Positions 1-8,662 of a DNA stretch of 64,000 nt are shown piece by piece. Below the pieces are notes generated by a model that worked only from the letters and a program-made list of their open reading frames with translations, was not told the origin of the DNA and ran no database searches. The stretch is from Metabacillus bambusae (GTDB taxonomy: Bacteria; Bacillota; Bacilli; Bacillales; Bacillaceae): assembly GCF_017497975.1 (NCBI RefSeq), contig NZ_JAGDEL010000027.1, positions 1 through 64,000 on the forward strand, in the 5' to 3' direction. Within the stretch, counting starts at the first letter, position 1, and each line of letters starts with the position of its first letter. The translations under genes and the position numbers were made by a program.

Positions 1-50
1 AATCAATACATGTATTATTATAATCAAATACGAATTCAGGCAAAATTAAA

Positions 51-85
51 CTACCAGTCTCCAATAGAGTTTGGAGAACAGGTAG
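51..85. other. Nested stem-loop, function unknown
   Basis: CTACC at 51-55 pairs with GGTAG at 81-85, and CTCCAA (59-64) pairs with TTGGAG (71-76) inside it. A T-rich stretch (GTGTTTTTT) follows about 10 bases later. It could be the terminator of a + strand gene ending left of the window, or the end of a small element. No gene is seen in the first 162 bases. Confidence 0.3.
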
Positions 86-162
86 CTTAGGTGTTTTTTC
101 TAAGTCTCATTTAGATGGGTCAGTTCAGCGATTTATCGCTTTTCTATCCTTTTGCTGTCCAA

Positions 163-732
163 TCATTTTGTTTTTAGAATATCATGGTCCACGTATCGTT
201 CACCATTTAGCTCACTAATGATGTTAATAGCAACTTTTGCCCCGTCTCCTGCTGTTATAATTGTGTGTACACTAACGCCAGCACAAGTTCCAGCTGCCCA
301 TATTCCATCAATATTGGTTTTTCCATCTTTATCTACTTGGAAAATTGTCTTAATCCGTGGTTCAGTTCCAGAAATGGTCGTTACGCCCAGCTTTTCTCCA
401 AGTTCTACTAATACACCAGTTGCAAAAATTACATGCTTAGTTGAATAGGCTCCATGTTCTTCTGTTTGGATATCAAAGCCTGTTTCCGTTTTCTTTATCT
501 CGACTACAGCGTCATTAATTAGTTCAGATCCAAACCGTTGAGCTTGTTTCTTTCCAGTTTCAATTAATTCTGGACCAGTTATTTCAGAAACTCCGTAGTG
601 ATTTTCAACCCATGCACGCTTTGTCATCCCTTTGTCATGATCAATCAATAACGTCTTTTTCCCAGCCTTAGCCGTAAAGATTCCTGCACTTGCACCTGCT
701 GGTCCTGCACCAATAATAACAATATCAAACAT
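163..732 (-). CDS. Short FAD-dependent oxidoreductase, thioredoxin-reductase-like
   Basis: The 189-residue protein starts with a dinucleotide-binding motif (GAGPAGASA, about residues 8-16) and ends with the FAD-site motif of the thioredoxin reductase superfamily (WAAGTCAGVS, then TAGDGAKVAINI). The middle NADPH-binding domain and the CxxC redox pair of true thioredoxin reductase are absent. It is therefore one of the short single-domain flavoproteins common in bacilli, not TrxB. The partner and substrate cannot be read from the sequence. An AAGGGTGAAG ribosome site lies just upstream of the ATG, and a TATAAT-like -10 lies further upstream on the minus strand. It is a stand-alone gene, divergent from the nitroreductase gene. 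Confidence 0.8.
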   Translation of the reverse strand: MFDIVIIGAGPAGASAGIFTAKAGKKTLLIDHDKGMTKRAWVENHYGVSEITGPELIETGKKQAQRFGSELINDAVVEIKKTETGFDIQTEEHGAYSTKHVIFATGVLVELGEKLGVTTISGTEPRIKTIFQVDKDGKTNIDGIWAAGTCAGVSVHTIITAGDGAKVAINIISELNGERYVDHDILKTK

Positions 733-904
733 TTAGCTTCACCCTTTCAACTTGTAATCTAGTAAAAGTATACGTTTACATTATAAATGGTATCTTTCAT
801 AGTTCATAATGATTTACCTTATACTGAAGTCATTTAAAAAGAATTTTTGTCAGAGGTTGAATCATATGATTAACTTAAGTAAGTAAATTAGGAGGGTGAT
901 AAGT

Positions 905-1492
905 ATGAATGTACTTACGGCGATAAAGTCGAGAAGAAGTATTGGTGTTGTAAAACCTGATCCTGTTCCAACTGAACTTATCAATAAAATTCTTGATGCT
1001 GGTACATGGGCGCCTGCTCATCATCGTACAGAGCCGTGGAGATTTTTTGTTTTAACAGGTGATGCAAGAAAAAGACTAGGAAAAACACTTTCGTCAATTG
1101 CTGAAAAGACATTGGATGATCCTAAAAGTGAAGAGAGTAGAAAAAGATTAGAAAGAGAGGAACAAAAGCCGCTTAGAGCCCCTGTAATCATTGCAGTAGC
1201 CGTTGAACCAACAATTAATAAAAATGTATTAGTAAAAGAAGAATATGCTGCGGTGAATGCCGCTATTCAAAATATGTTACTTGCCACACATGCACTTGGT
1301 CTAGGAGCGATCTGGCGAACTGGAAATGTCTGTTATTCAAATGAAATAAAACAGCTATTTGGACTTTCGGATGATTCAGAGATGGTAGGTTTCATTTACA
1401 TTGGCTATCCGAATATGAAGGAAATGCAGGGGAAAAGGAAGCACTTTTCTGAGGTAAGTACTTGGTTTGACCGTGATGAAGATTTTTCGTAA
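905..1492 (+). CDS. Nitroreductase family protein
   Basis: The 195-residue protein has the nitroreductase N-terminus (AIKSRRSIG, then GTWAPAHHRTEPWRFFVLTG) that forms the FMN site, and a C-terminal half with the typical alanine-rich helix (NAAIQNMLLATHALGLGAIW). Family members are FMN-dependent, usually dimeric, and reduce nitro compounds or quinones with NAD(P)H; the physiological substrate here is unknown. It resembles the YfhC/YdjA-like group in length. The ATG at 905 was chosen because AGGAGGG at 890-896 is correctly spaced from it. The GTG at 896 overlaps that site. A terminator follows directly. Confidence 0.85.
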   Translation: MNVLTAIKSRRSIGVVKPDPVPTELINKILDAGTWAPAHHRTEPWRFFVLTGDARKRLGKTLSSIAEKTLDDPKSEESRKRLEREEQKPLRAPVIIAVAVEPTINKNVLVKEEYAAVNAAIQNMLLATHALGLGAIWRTGNVCYSNEIKQLFGLSDDSEMVGFIYIGYPNMKEMQGKRKHFSEVSTWFDRDEDFS

Positions 1493-1521
1493 TTAAATTT
1501 ATACTATTTTCTATATATCCT

Positions 1522-1558
1522 AAAACACGGTGAGAGGTTAATTTCACCGTGTTTTTTT
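1522..1558 (+). terminator. Rho-independent terminator after the nitroreductase gene
   Basis: AAACACGGTGA pairs with TCACCGTGTTT around a short loop and is followed by a run of seven Ts. Confidence 0.85.
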
Positions 1559-1615
1559 CTTTTTTTAATAGTTTAATCCCGTGAAATAGGATTTAATATG
1601 GAATATAACCTGTAT

Positions 1616-1641
1616 TCCAACACAGTTTTCTAAACGTGTTG
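1616..1641. other. Small hairpin of unknown role
   Basis: CCAACAC and GTGTTGG are inverted repeats separated by about 12 bases in the intergenic stretch before trhO. No T-run follows, so it is not an obvious terminator. Confidence 0.3.
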
Positions 1642-1798
1642 GATGAATAAACCAGTTTAAAAAAGTTGCATTTCTTTTTAATATTTGTTTTAATTAATTG
1701 TTACTTTTTATACTTATGTATGAAAAGATAATATAAAGCAAGTAAACATCTCAATACGTTTATATCTTGCAAATATAAATATAGTAGGTGAATGATAA

Positions 1799-2746
1799 AT
1801 GGAAACGAAACAATATCGAGTTTTACTGTATTACCATTATGTAACAATTGATAACCCAGAAGAATACACTGCACAACATTTAGAATTTTGTAAAAGCATT
1901 GGATTAAAAGGTAGAGTTTTAATCGCACATGAAGGAATTAATGGTACTGTATCTGGAACAGTTGAGCAAACAGATCAATATATGGCACATATGAAAGAAG
2001 ATCCGCGCTTTAAAGATATGGTATATAAAATAGATGAAGAGGATGATCATGCATTCAAAAAAATGCATGTACGTCATAGACCAGAACTCGTTACATTACG
2101 ATTAGAGGATGATGTGAATCCACTAGAGTTAACTGGTAAATATTATAGTCCAAAAGAATTCTATGAAGCGATGCAGCAGGAAGACACTGTTGTCATTGAT
2201 GCAAGAAATGATTATGAATATGAGTTAGGCCATTTTCGCAATGCGATTATGCCTGATATTAATACATTCAAAGAATTACCGGATTGGATACGTGAGAATC
2301 GTGAACAATTAGAAGGTAAAAAAATCCTTACGTACTGTACTGGTGGAGTTCGCTGTGAAAAATTCTCCGGTTGGTTACGCAAGGAAGGATTTGAAGATGT
2401 AGCACAATTACATGGTGGCATTGTAACCTACGGGAAAGATCCAGAGGTTCAAGGTGAGCTTTGGGATGGTCAATGCTATGTGTTTGACGAAAGAATCAAG
2501 GTACCAGTTAATAGAGTAGCACCTGTCGTTGTTGGAAAAGATTATTTCACAAACGAATCTTGTGAACGCTATGTTAATTGTGCTAATCCTGAATGCAATA
2601 AGCAAATTCTGTGTTCAGAAGAAAATGAACATAAATATTTACGTGCATGTAGTCATGAATGTAGAGTCCATCCAAGAAATAGATATATTGTAGAACATGG
2701 TTTGACAGAAGAAGAAGTGAAAGAAAGACTTGAAGTTTTAGTATAA
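1799..2746 (+). CDS. trhO: tRNA uridine(34) hydroxylase TrhO (rhodanese-domain protein)
   Basis: The 315-residue protein has the TrhO/UPF0176 layout: an N-terminal alpha/beta domain ([15 protein letters not shown]), a central rhodanese domain with the conserved cysteine loop ([10 protein letters not shown], about residues 180-189), and a C-terminal cysteine-rich tail ([15 protein letters not shown], then CSHECR) that probably binds metal. TrhO proteins hydroxylate U34 of certain tRNAs, the first step to 5-methoxyuridine in Gram-positive bacteria. The length matches the family. A GGTGAATGATAA ribosome site precedes the ATG. It is monocistronic, with a terminator about 90 bases downstream. Confidence 0.95.
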   Translation: METKQYRVLLYYHYVTIDNPEEYTAQHLEFCKSIGLKGRVLIAHEGINGTVSGTVEQTDQYMAHMKEDPRFKDMVYKIDEEDDHAFKKMHVRHRPELVTLRLEDDVNPLELTGKYYSPKEFYEAMQQEDTVVIDARNDYEYELGHFRNAIMPDINTFKELPDWIRENREQLEGKKILTYCTGGVRCEKFSGWLRKEGFEDVAQLHGGIVTYGKDPEVQGELWDGQCYVFDERIKVPVNRVAPVVVGKDYFTNESCERYVNCANPECNKQILCSEENEHKYLRACSHECRVHPRNRYIVEHGLTEEEVKERLEVLV

Positions 2747-2833
2747 GATATTGATATCTTGCTTCACTGATCATTTGGTTAAATATGTATGAAGCATATA
2801 AACACCTTTTGTTTTTTAATTGTATTTTATTTC

Positions 2834-2868
2834 GAAAAGAGTCCTTATGGGCTCTTTTCTTTTTTCTT
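2834..2868 (+). terminator. Terminator downstream of trhO
   Basis: GAAAAGAG pairs with CTCTTTTC, followed by a T-rich tract. The rest of 2747-3234 holds no gene, only the promoter and cre-like site noted below. Confidence 0.8.
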
Positions 2869-3155
2869 AATAAACTTGCAAGTTATTTAGGGGGAAATTA
2901 CTGCATCCTTGTCACAATCGAAAAAAAGTGAATAATCATTTCGTAACATCATACTCATTTCTTCGGTTATTTAATGGAATGACTAAGTTTCTGCTATTTA
3001 GATTCTAAGGATTGTAGGAGTTATATTGTAATTCAATTAAGATACTCATTACATTAGTGGTATTTTTTTTATCATCTGGATATTTTATTCTTAGCAGTAA
3101 AAAATAAGGAAAGGAGACGTGTGATTAAATTGTTGACGTATTAGAAAAGCACTTG

Positions 3156-3185
3156 TTGACATTAAATTTACTAGAGTCTTATAAT
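3156..3185 (+). promoter_or_regulatory. Sigma-A promoter of the YesS-like regulator gene
   Basis: A perfect -35 box TTGACA (3156-3161) and a perfect -10 box TATAAT (3180-3185) are separated by 18 bases, 50 bases before the ATG of the regulator gene. Confidence 0.85.
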
Positions 3186-3194
3186 AGTAAAATA

Positions 3195-3208
3195 TGTAAG
3201 CGCTTTTA
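3195..3208 (+). promoter_or_regulatory. cre-like site (CcpA) just downstream of the -10 box
   Basis: TGTAAGCGCTTTTA matches the cre pattern TGNAARCGNWWWCA at all but one fixed position. It lies roughly at +3 to +16 relative to the expected transcription start, a placement typical of CcpA repression. This predicts that glucose shuts off the pectin-locus regulator. Confidence 0.65.
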
Positions 3209-3234
3209 CGAGCGAATGGGAGTGTTGTATAACA

Positions 3235-5505
3235 ATGAAACATAAGCCAAAATATTTTTATCGTATCTTTTTACCATTTGTCTTAGTAGGAACTCTTGTA
3301 ATGATACTATTTAATGGCTTTGCCTTTTTCTTTACAAAGGATTCATTTGAAGAGAAGATCACTTTGGAAAAACAAGAAAATGTTGTGCAAACGATGAATA
3401 CACTCGAACAAAAATTACAGGCGTTAGATTATACATTTAATTCCTATGTTCATGATACTCCTTTTAAAGGCTATATTAGTAAGCCATTAACAGCTAAGAA
3501 TTTTGATACATACCAAACAATTGATAAACAATTAAACTATATCTCTTCCTTTGGTCCGAGCCAAACAACAGTTGATTTAGTAAGTTTAAAGGGAAACTGG
3601 ATGATTAGTAAACATGGGCTGCAACAATTAACTGAAACACAAAAAGAGCAAATCACTTCAAAATACTTGTCCTTACCTCATTCATCTACATGGTTAAAAT
3701 CGGATGATTCGAATAGTGAGATCAAGCTAGTTAAACAAACTCCTTTTTATCAAACAAATAAAAACGGTGTTCTCATAATTAACATTCCACTGAAATCATT
3801 AACAAACCTTATTTATAAACAAGCTGAATCAAGTCCAATCTTTATTTATAGTCAAGATGGATCATTGCTTTATCAAAGTAATTCGAGTGAGGAGAAGGGG
3901 ATTAATGAAAAAACAATAGCGAGCTTAATTAACGGTAATCACGACCAGACAGGTGTACTGAATGTAGATACAAATGGAGAAAATAAGTATAAAGTAGCTT
4001 ACTCAAAGTCAGGATATAATGGCTGGATTTATCTATCGAAAATAAAAGATTCAGAGTTTTCCCAGGCAATGAAGCCAACAATAATTGGTACGATTTTAAT
4101 GAGTATCTTTATGTTAACTGTAACTGTCATTATTGCATATGTAAGTTCAGAATATTTTTCTAAACCAATTAGAGATCTTCAAAAATTCATTCCGAAAATG
4201 CAAAAGAACGGTTATAAAGATGAATTTGAATTAATTGGCAAGTCAATTCGAGAAGTGCTTGATAAAAATCAGTCACTTGAACACATTGTCACAAATCAAC
4301 ATGAACAATTAAAGACATTATTTATGTTAAATCTTTTTCACGGACGTATGAACGAAACAGAAATTCAAGAAGAATTAAGGGATTTTAACTATCCTGATAA
4401 ATGGAGTTACTTATATGTATTAGCCATTCAATTCGACAGCTTAGAAAATAGTGACTACACAAGGAAAGATAAAGATGTGCTTTTGTTTTCCATTAATCAG
4501 ATTGTATCGGAAATTATTCGTGAAGATGAGCAACTTACTCCAACAGTTATTGATTCAAAAACACAAGCTACGATTTTTATATGTGAGGATAAAAATTGCG
4601 ATCATCATGTTTTAATCATAAATCAATACGCAGAAAAAATTCAGAAGACGGTTAAGGAAATCTTCAATTTATCGATTAGTATTGGGGTAAGTAGCCCTTT
4701 TGAAAAACTGACTGAGAGTAAACAAGCTCTTGCACAAGGAATTGAATCTTTAAAATACCGTCTAAAGGTCGGGAAAGAATCGATCATTTTCTATGAAAGT
4801 GTTTCAACTATTTTTAATAATAATCAAATAAAAACGTACTTTCCTAAAATATTGGAGAATCAATTGTTTGATGCCATAAAACTTGGAGAAAGCAAGAAAG
4901 CTAAGGAGTCATTGCATCAATTACTTGCTAATTTGTTTAAAAATAATACAAATCCCCATGAGCTAGAAGTTAATATTATGCGGTTTTTAAATGACTTAAT
5001 TAGTTTAATGCAGGTAATGGGGATGGACACATTAATCATCGAAGATCATAAAACATTGTACTATGCTATTTCGGAGATGAAGACGTCCGAAGAAATCGAG
5101 ATGTTTGTGAAAAACAAAATTGTATATCCAATGATTGATGCCATTTCTGAACGAACAGATTCACAAAATAAATCAATATCTGAAAAAATTATACACATAA
5201 TCCAAAATGAATATGACACCGAAATATCTCTTGAAATCATTGCTTCTCGCCTTCATTACAATAAAAATTATTTAAGTAGTATTTTTAAAAAGGAATTTAA
5301 ACAATCATTTAGTGAATATCTCTCGCTTTATCGCTATGATATGGCAAAAATATGGCTGAAAGAGACAAATATGTCAGTAAGAGAAATATCTGAGAAACTA
5401 CAATATAAAAATTCACAAAATTTTATTCGTTCCTTCCGTAAAATTGAAGGCACGACACCAGGTAAATACCGGGATTTACACCGTGATGAGTCATTCTCTT
5501 TCTAA
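3235..5505 (+). CDS. Membrane-anchored AraC-family regulator with extracellular sensor domain (YesS-like)
   Basis: The 756-residue protein has a transmembrane segment near residues 10-32, an extracellular dCache-like sensor region (about 35-278), a second transmembrane segment (about 283-304) and a HAMP-like linker. A long cytoplasmic middle region follows, then a C-terminal AraC double helix-turn-helix (about 650-745, ending IEGTTPGKYR). This is the architecture and length of Bacillus subtilis YesS, the regulator of rhamnogalacturonan genes. It probably senses a pectic oligosaccharide outside the cell and activates the neighbouring permease/hydrolase locus. That role is inferred from family and position. 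It has its own promoter and cre-like site, and a strong terminator follows. Confidence 0.88.
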   Translation: MKHKPKYFYRIFLPFVLVGTLVMILFNGFAFFFTKDSFEEKITLEKQENVVQTMNTLEQKLQALDYTFNSYVHDTPFKGYISKPLTAKNFDTYQTIDKQLNYISSFGPSQTTVDLVSLKGNWMISKHGLQQLTETQKEQITSKYLSLPHSSTWLKSDDSNSEIKLVKQTPFYQTNKNGVLIINIPLKSLTNLIYKQAESSPIFIYSQDGSLLYQSNSSEEKGINEKTIASLINGNHDQTGVLNVDTNGENKYKVAYSKSGYNGWIYLSKIKDSEFSQAMKPTIIGTILMSIFMLTVTVIIAYVSSEYFSKPIRDLQKFIPKMQKNGYKDEFELIGKSIREVLDKNQSLEHIVTNQHEQLKTLFMLNLFHGRMNETEIQEELRDFNYPDKWSYLYVLAIQFDSLENSDYTRKDKDVLLFSINQIVSEIIREDEQLTPTVIDSKTQATIFICEDKNCDHHVLIINQYAEKIQKTVKEIFNLSISIGVSSPFEKLTESKQALAQGIESLKYRLKVGKESIIFYESVSTIFNNNQIKTYFPKILENQLFDAIKLGESKKAKESLHQLLANLFKNNTNPHELEVNIMRFLNDLISLMQVMGMDTLIIEDHKTLYYAISEMKTSEEIEMFVKNKIVYPMIDAISERTDSQNKSISEKIIHIIQNEYDTEISLEIIASRLHYNKNYLSSIFKKEFKQSFSEYLSLYRYDMAKIWLKETNMSVREISEKLQYKNSQNFIRSFRKIEGTTPGKYRDLHRDESFSF

Positions 5506-5508
5506 TAG

Positions 5509-5560
5509 AAAAAGGTTGAGCAGGAATACCTGATTTGGTTTCCTACTCAACCTTTTTTAT
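5509..5560 (+). terminator. Terminator of the YesS-like gene
   Basis: AAAAGGTTGAG and CTCAACCTTTTT form a long stem with an inner GGAAA/TTTCC extension, followed by T-runs. Confidence 0.9.
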
Positions 5561-5574
5561 TTTTTTGCACTTTA

Positions 5575-5643
5575 TTGATTGGAACGGATACGTGAGGCTC
5601 CCGGAACGCCCACGGAAAGCGAACGCCTGCAGCTGAAATCAAC
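5575..5643. repeat. Short derivative of the high-GC Bacillaceae intergenic repeat
   Basis: The segment begins TTGATTGGAACGGA and ends GAAATCAAC, the same ends as the copy at 10302-10426, but the central part is missing. It is markedly richer in GC than its surroundings. Confidence 0.7.
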
Positions 5644-5695
5644 AACCAAGTTTAACAGAGCCTATTTTATATATTACTAATCTATTAGTTAATGA

Positions 5696-6565
5696 TTACG
5701 CCTTCACAGAGCCGACAAAAGCACCCTTTACAAAGTATTTCTGCAGGAATGGATATACAATTAACATCGGTACTGTTGCAACAGCGATAACTGCCATTTT
5801 AATTGTCTGGGCAGGTGGGACGACATCAACTGAAGTAGCATCTGCCTGCATACCACTTGATACAATAACGATCTGGCGTAGTAAAACTTGGATAGGCCAT
5901 TTACCTGAATCATTAAGATAAAGAATGGCATTCATATACTCATTCCAGTACGAAACAGCGTAGAATAATGAAATTGTTGCAATAGAAGGAAGTGATAACG
6001 GAAGAATAATTTTAAAAAATATCAAGATATCATTATATCCATCTACCTTTGCTGATTCTTCTAAGCTATCAGGAATGGCTTGGAAAAAGTTTCTCATAAT
6101 AATTAAGTTAAATGCATTAATCGCAACGGGGAGAATTAACGCCCAGTAAGAATCAATTAACCCCATATTTCTTACTACTAAGTATGTCGGAATCATCCCG
6201 CCGCTAAATAGCATTGTAAACACAATAACAAAGTTGATTGCTTTTCTACCATATAAATACCTTCTAGATAAGGAATAAGCCATGAAAGCGGTTAAAATCA
6301 TACTTACTAGTGTCCCAACACCTGTAATCCCAATTGAAACAGCAAAGCTTCTAAAGATCGTTGGTGTAGAAAAAATATATTCATATGCCTCTAATGTAAA
6401 GGTCGTTGGAAAAAGAATAAACGTTTTTTCGACTACCTCTTGTGTTGTTGCAAATGAACTAGCAATGACGTTTACAAATGGGATGAAACAAGCTAAAGCA
6501 ATGAGAAGTAAGATCGTATAGTTGAAGAAGTTAAAAATTCGATTACCTAATGATTTTTCATACAT
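5696..6565 (-). CDS. Carbohydrate ABC transporter permease (YtcP/LplC type)
   Basis: The 289-residue membrane protein has six predicted transmembrane segments and the EAA loop (EESAKVDGYNDILIFFKIIL) that docks the ATPase. Residue content and length match the LplC/YtcP permeases of oligosaccharide importers using about 500-residue binding proteins. Its natural partners are the permease at 6912 and the lipoprotein at 8663, but it is transcribed divergently from them, an unusual split of one transporter. GGAGGG lies about 11 bases before the ATG. cre-like sites lie in the shared promoter region. It may have its own promoter and so a different level of expression from its partner. Confidence 0.9.
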   Translation of the reverse strand: MYEKSLGNRIFNFFNYTILLLIALACFIPFVNVIASSFATTQEVVEKTFILFPTTFTLEAYEYIFSTPTIFRSFAVSIGITGVGTLVSMILTAFMAYSLSRRYLYGRKAINFVIVFTMLFSGGMIPTYLVVRNMGLIDSYWALILPVAINAFNLIIMRNFFQAIPDSLEESAKVDGYNDILIFFKIILPLSLPSIATISLFYAVSYWNEYMNAILYLNDSGKWPIQVLLRQIVIVSSGMQADATSVDVVPPAQTIKMAVIAVATVPMLIVYPFLQKYFVKGAFVGSVKA

Positions 6566-6703
6566 CTGATTGATCCCTCCATTTAAAATTAATGATTTAT
6601 ATTTGGTACAGCCTTATGACATCAATATATCAATGAAAAACAAGGTACGTCTATAATCATTTCTACATGAACTACGATCTCTGTAATGTGGATCAAATTA
6701 GGA

Positions 6704-6717
6704 AGAAAACGTTATCA
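6704..6717 (+). promoter_or_regulatory. cre-like site in the divergent transporter promoter region
   Basis: AGAAAACGTTATCA matches the cre pattern TGNAARCGNWWWCA at all fixed positions but the first. It lies between the two divergent permease genes, so CcpA could repress both. Confidence 0.6.
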
Positions 6718-6783
6718 ATACAACGGATTGCTATAGCAATAATCATGGATAGATAAAAGTAATCATTACATCAGGCTACTAAT

Positions 6784-6797
6784 AGTAAGCGTTTTCT
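6784..6797 (+). promoter_or_regulatory. Second, weaker cre-like site
   Basis: AGTAAGCGTTTTCT matches the cre pattern except at the first and last fixed positions. It lies 80 bases from the first site in the same divergent region. Confidence 0.4.
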
Positions 6798-6911
6798 AGA
6801 GATCGTTATAGGGGGTTCTTACAGAATGATTGTAGACGTAATGCTAGCACATATCTTACCTTTAAGAAGTACAAAACATCCGTGAAAGATAAATTGAAGG
6901 AGGCATTCGTT

Positions 6912-7898
6912 GTGAGAGATTCCATTATTCCTATTAAAGATCAGCATGGAGTTCCGCCAGTTCTTGATAAGAAAACAATTAAACAACAGACTAGAAGAAA
7001 AAACATCGCAAGTATTGGCAGGAACAAATATCTATATTTAATGATATTACCAGGTCTCTTGTATTTTATTATTTTTAAGTATATTCCAATGGGAGGTCTA
7101 ATCATTGCGTTTCAAGATTACCAACCTTTTTTAGGAATACTTGGGAGTCCATGGGCAGGGTTTAAACATTTTATCCGATTGTTTACAGAACCAACCTTTT
7201 TTATGTTATTAACAAACACACTATTTTTATTTGCGTTAAATCTTTTTATCTTTTTCCCAATTCCAATTATTCTTGCTTTGATGTTAAATGAAGTAAGGGT
7301 GAAAATGTTTAAAAGTACTGTTCAAACAGTCATCTACATTCCACATTTCATGTCATGGGTAATCATTGTATCGATTTCTTATGTTTTCTTAACAGTAGAT
7401 GGTGGCGTAATTAATGAGTTGATTGCAAAAGCCGGGGGAGAAAAGATCAATTTTCTAACAGATGGTGCCTGGACTCGTGGAATTTATATTCTTCAGATCA
7501 TATGGAAGGAAATGGGTTGGTCAACAATCATTTATTTAGCAGCAGTAACAGCAGTAGATCCACAATTATATGAAGCTGCAAAAATGGATGGTGCTAATCG
7601 CCTTCGTCAAATCTGGCATGTGACATTACCTGCAATCCGTCCAGTAATCATTATCTTGTTAATCTTAAAAATTGGCCAAACCTTAGACTTAGGTTTTGAA
7701 CATGTTTATCTTCTACTAAATTCTTTGAATCGTGAAGCTGTAGAAATTTTTGATACGTATGTGTATACAGCAGGACTTAAAAATGGTCAATTGAGTTATA
7801 GTACTGCAGTAGGACTATTTAAAGGTTTGGTTGGATTAGTCTTAGTCATAGGTGCGAATAAATTAGCGAAGAAGTTTGGTGAGGATGGCTTGTATTAA
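6912..7898 (+). CDS. Carbohydrate ABC transporter permease (YteP/LplB type)
   Basis: The 328-residue protein has a cytoplasmic N-terminal stretch, six transmembrane segments beginning LYLMILPGLLYFIIF, and the EAA loop YEAAKMDGANRLRQIWHVTLP. It belongs to the LplB/YteP group that pairs with LplC/YtcP permeases and long binding lipoproteins. The GTG at 6912 was chosen because AAGGAGG at 6897-6903 is ideally spaced from it; an earlier in-frame GTG at 6882 has no ribosome site. It is the first gene of a + strand run leading into the YesL-like gene, the binding protein and the pectin hydrolases. Substrate by context: rhamnogalacturonan or polygalacturonan oligosaccharides. Confidence 0.92.
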   Translation: MRDSIIPIKDQHGVPPVLDKKTIKQQTRRKNIASIGRNKYLYLMILPGLLYFIIFKYIPMGGLIIAFQDYQPFLGILGSPWAGFKHFIRLFTEPTFFMLLTNTLFLFALNLFIFFPIPIILALMLNEVRVKMFKSTVQTVIYIPHFMSWVIIVSISYVFLTVDGGVINELIAKAGGEKINFLTDGAWTRGIYILQIIWKEMGWSTIIYLAAVTAVDPQLYEAAKMDGANRLRQIWHVTLPAIRPVIIILLILKIGQTLDLGFEHVYLLLNSLNREAVEIFDTYVYTAGLKNGQLSYSTAVGLFKGLVGLVLVIGANKLAKKFGEDGLY

Positions 7899-7947
7899 CA
7901 ACTAAATTGTTAGCGTTATCAAAAGTGATGAGAGGAGGCTGACTGAA

Positions 7948-8580
7948 ATGGGGAAAATGGCTGAACGCTTGAATGATATGTGTATACGAATTTTGCAGCT
8001 TGTTTATATCAATCTGTTATGGGTTGTTTTCACTCTGTTAGGCTTGGTTTTAGTAGGAATAGGTCCTGCTACGTTAGCGATGTTTACTGTGCTGAGGCAA
8101 TGGATTAGAGGTAATACAGATATTCCGATTTTTCTAACATTTTGGGATGCGTATCGTACAGGCTTTAAAGAAGCTGCAGCAATTGGTGTTTTTTATATAA
8201 TAGTTGGCTGGATTCTATATATTGATCTATTATACGTGCAGTCTTTCTTCTTACGGGCTTTACTTCTCGTCGTAAGTTTTGCTTATATTGTTTCGCTTTG
8301 TTATATTTTCCCGATCATTGCTCATTATGATTGGAAGAGCATTGTGCTCAAAGTGAAGTGCTCTGTCGTATTTGGGATTTCTTATTTACAATACACATTG
8401 CTGTTATTGATTGTATTAGCCTTTGTTTATTTTATTCTCTTCATGTACCCAGGAGTGTTAACGTTCTTTGGTATAAGTATTGGGTGCTACATAATAATGT
8501 GGCTAACCAATCAAGTGTTTACAAGAATTGAAATACAGGCAGGAATTCAAGAAGGGAAGAGTAGATTAGAACCCAAATAA
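7948..8580 (+). CDS. yesL: YesL-like DUF624 membrane protein
   Basis: The 210-residue protein has about five hydrophobic segments and the DUF624 N-terminal signature (LVYINLLWVVFTLLGLVLVGIGPATLAMF). DUF624 proteins are small integral membrane proteins found next to LplB/LplC-type sugar permeases and binding proteins in bacilli. Their molecular role is not established; assistance to the transporter or to sensing is often supposed. A GAGAGGAGG site precedes the ATG by the right distance. It sits 49 bases after the permease gene and before the binding-protein gene, so it is almost certainly co-transcribed. Confidence 0.88.
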   Translation: MGKMAERLNDMCIRILQLVYINLLWVVFTLLGLVLVGIGPATLAMFTVLRQWIRGNTDIPIFLTFWDAYRTGFKEAAAIGVFYIIVGWILYIDLLYVQSFFLRALLLVVSFAYIVSLCYIFPIIAHYDWKSIVLKVKCSVVFGISYLQYTLLLLIVLAFVYFILFMYPGVLTFFGISIGCYIIMWLTNQVFTRIEIQAGIQEGKSRLEPK

Positions 8581-8662
8581 GGAGGTGGTAAATTAACAAT
8601 TGCTTCAATTTCATATTAAAGTAGATTACTAATTTAAACTAATAAAAGGGGATGGAAAAGGT

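Noticed and set aside
152-448. Plus-strand frame opposite the short FAD oxidoreductase gene
   Set aside because: It is the antisense shadow of a well-supported gene and has no family features.
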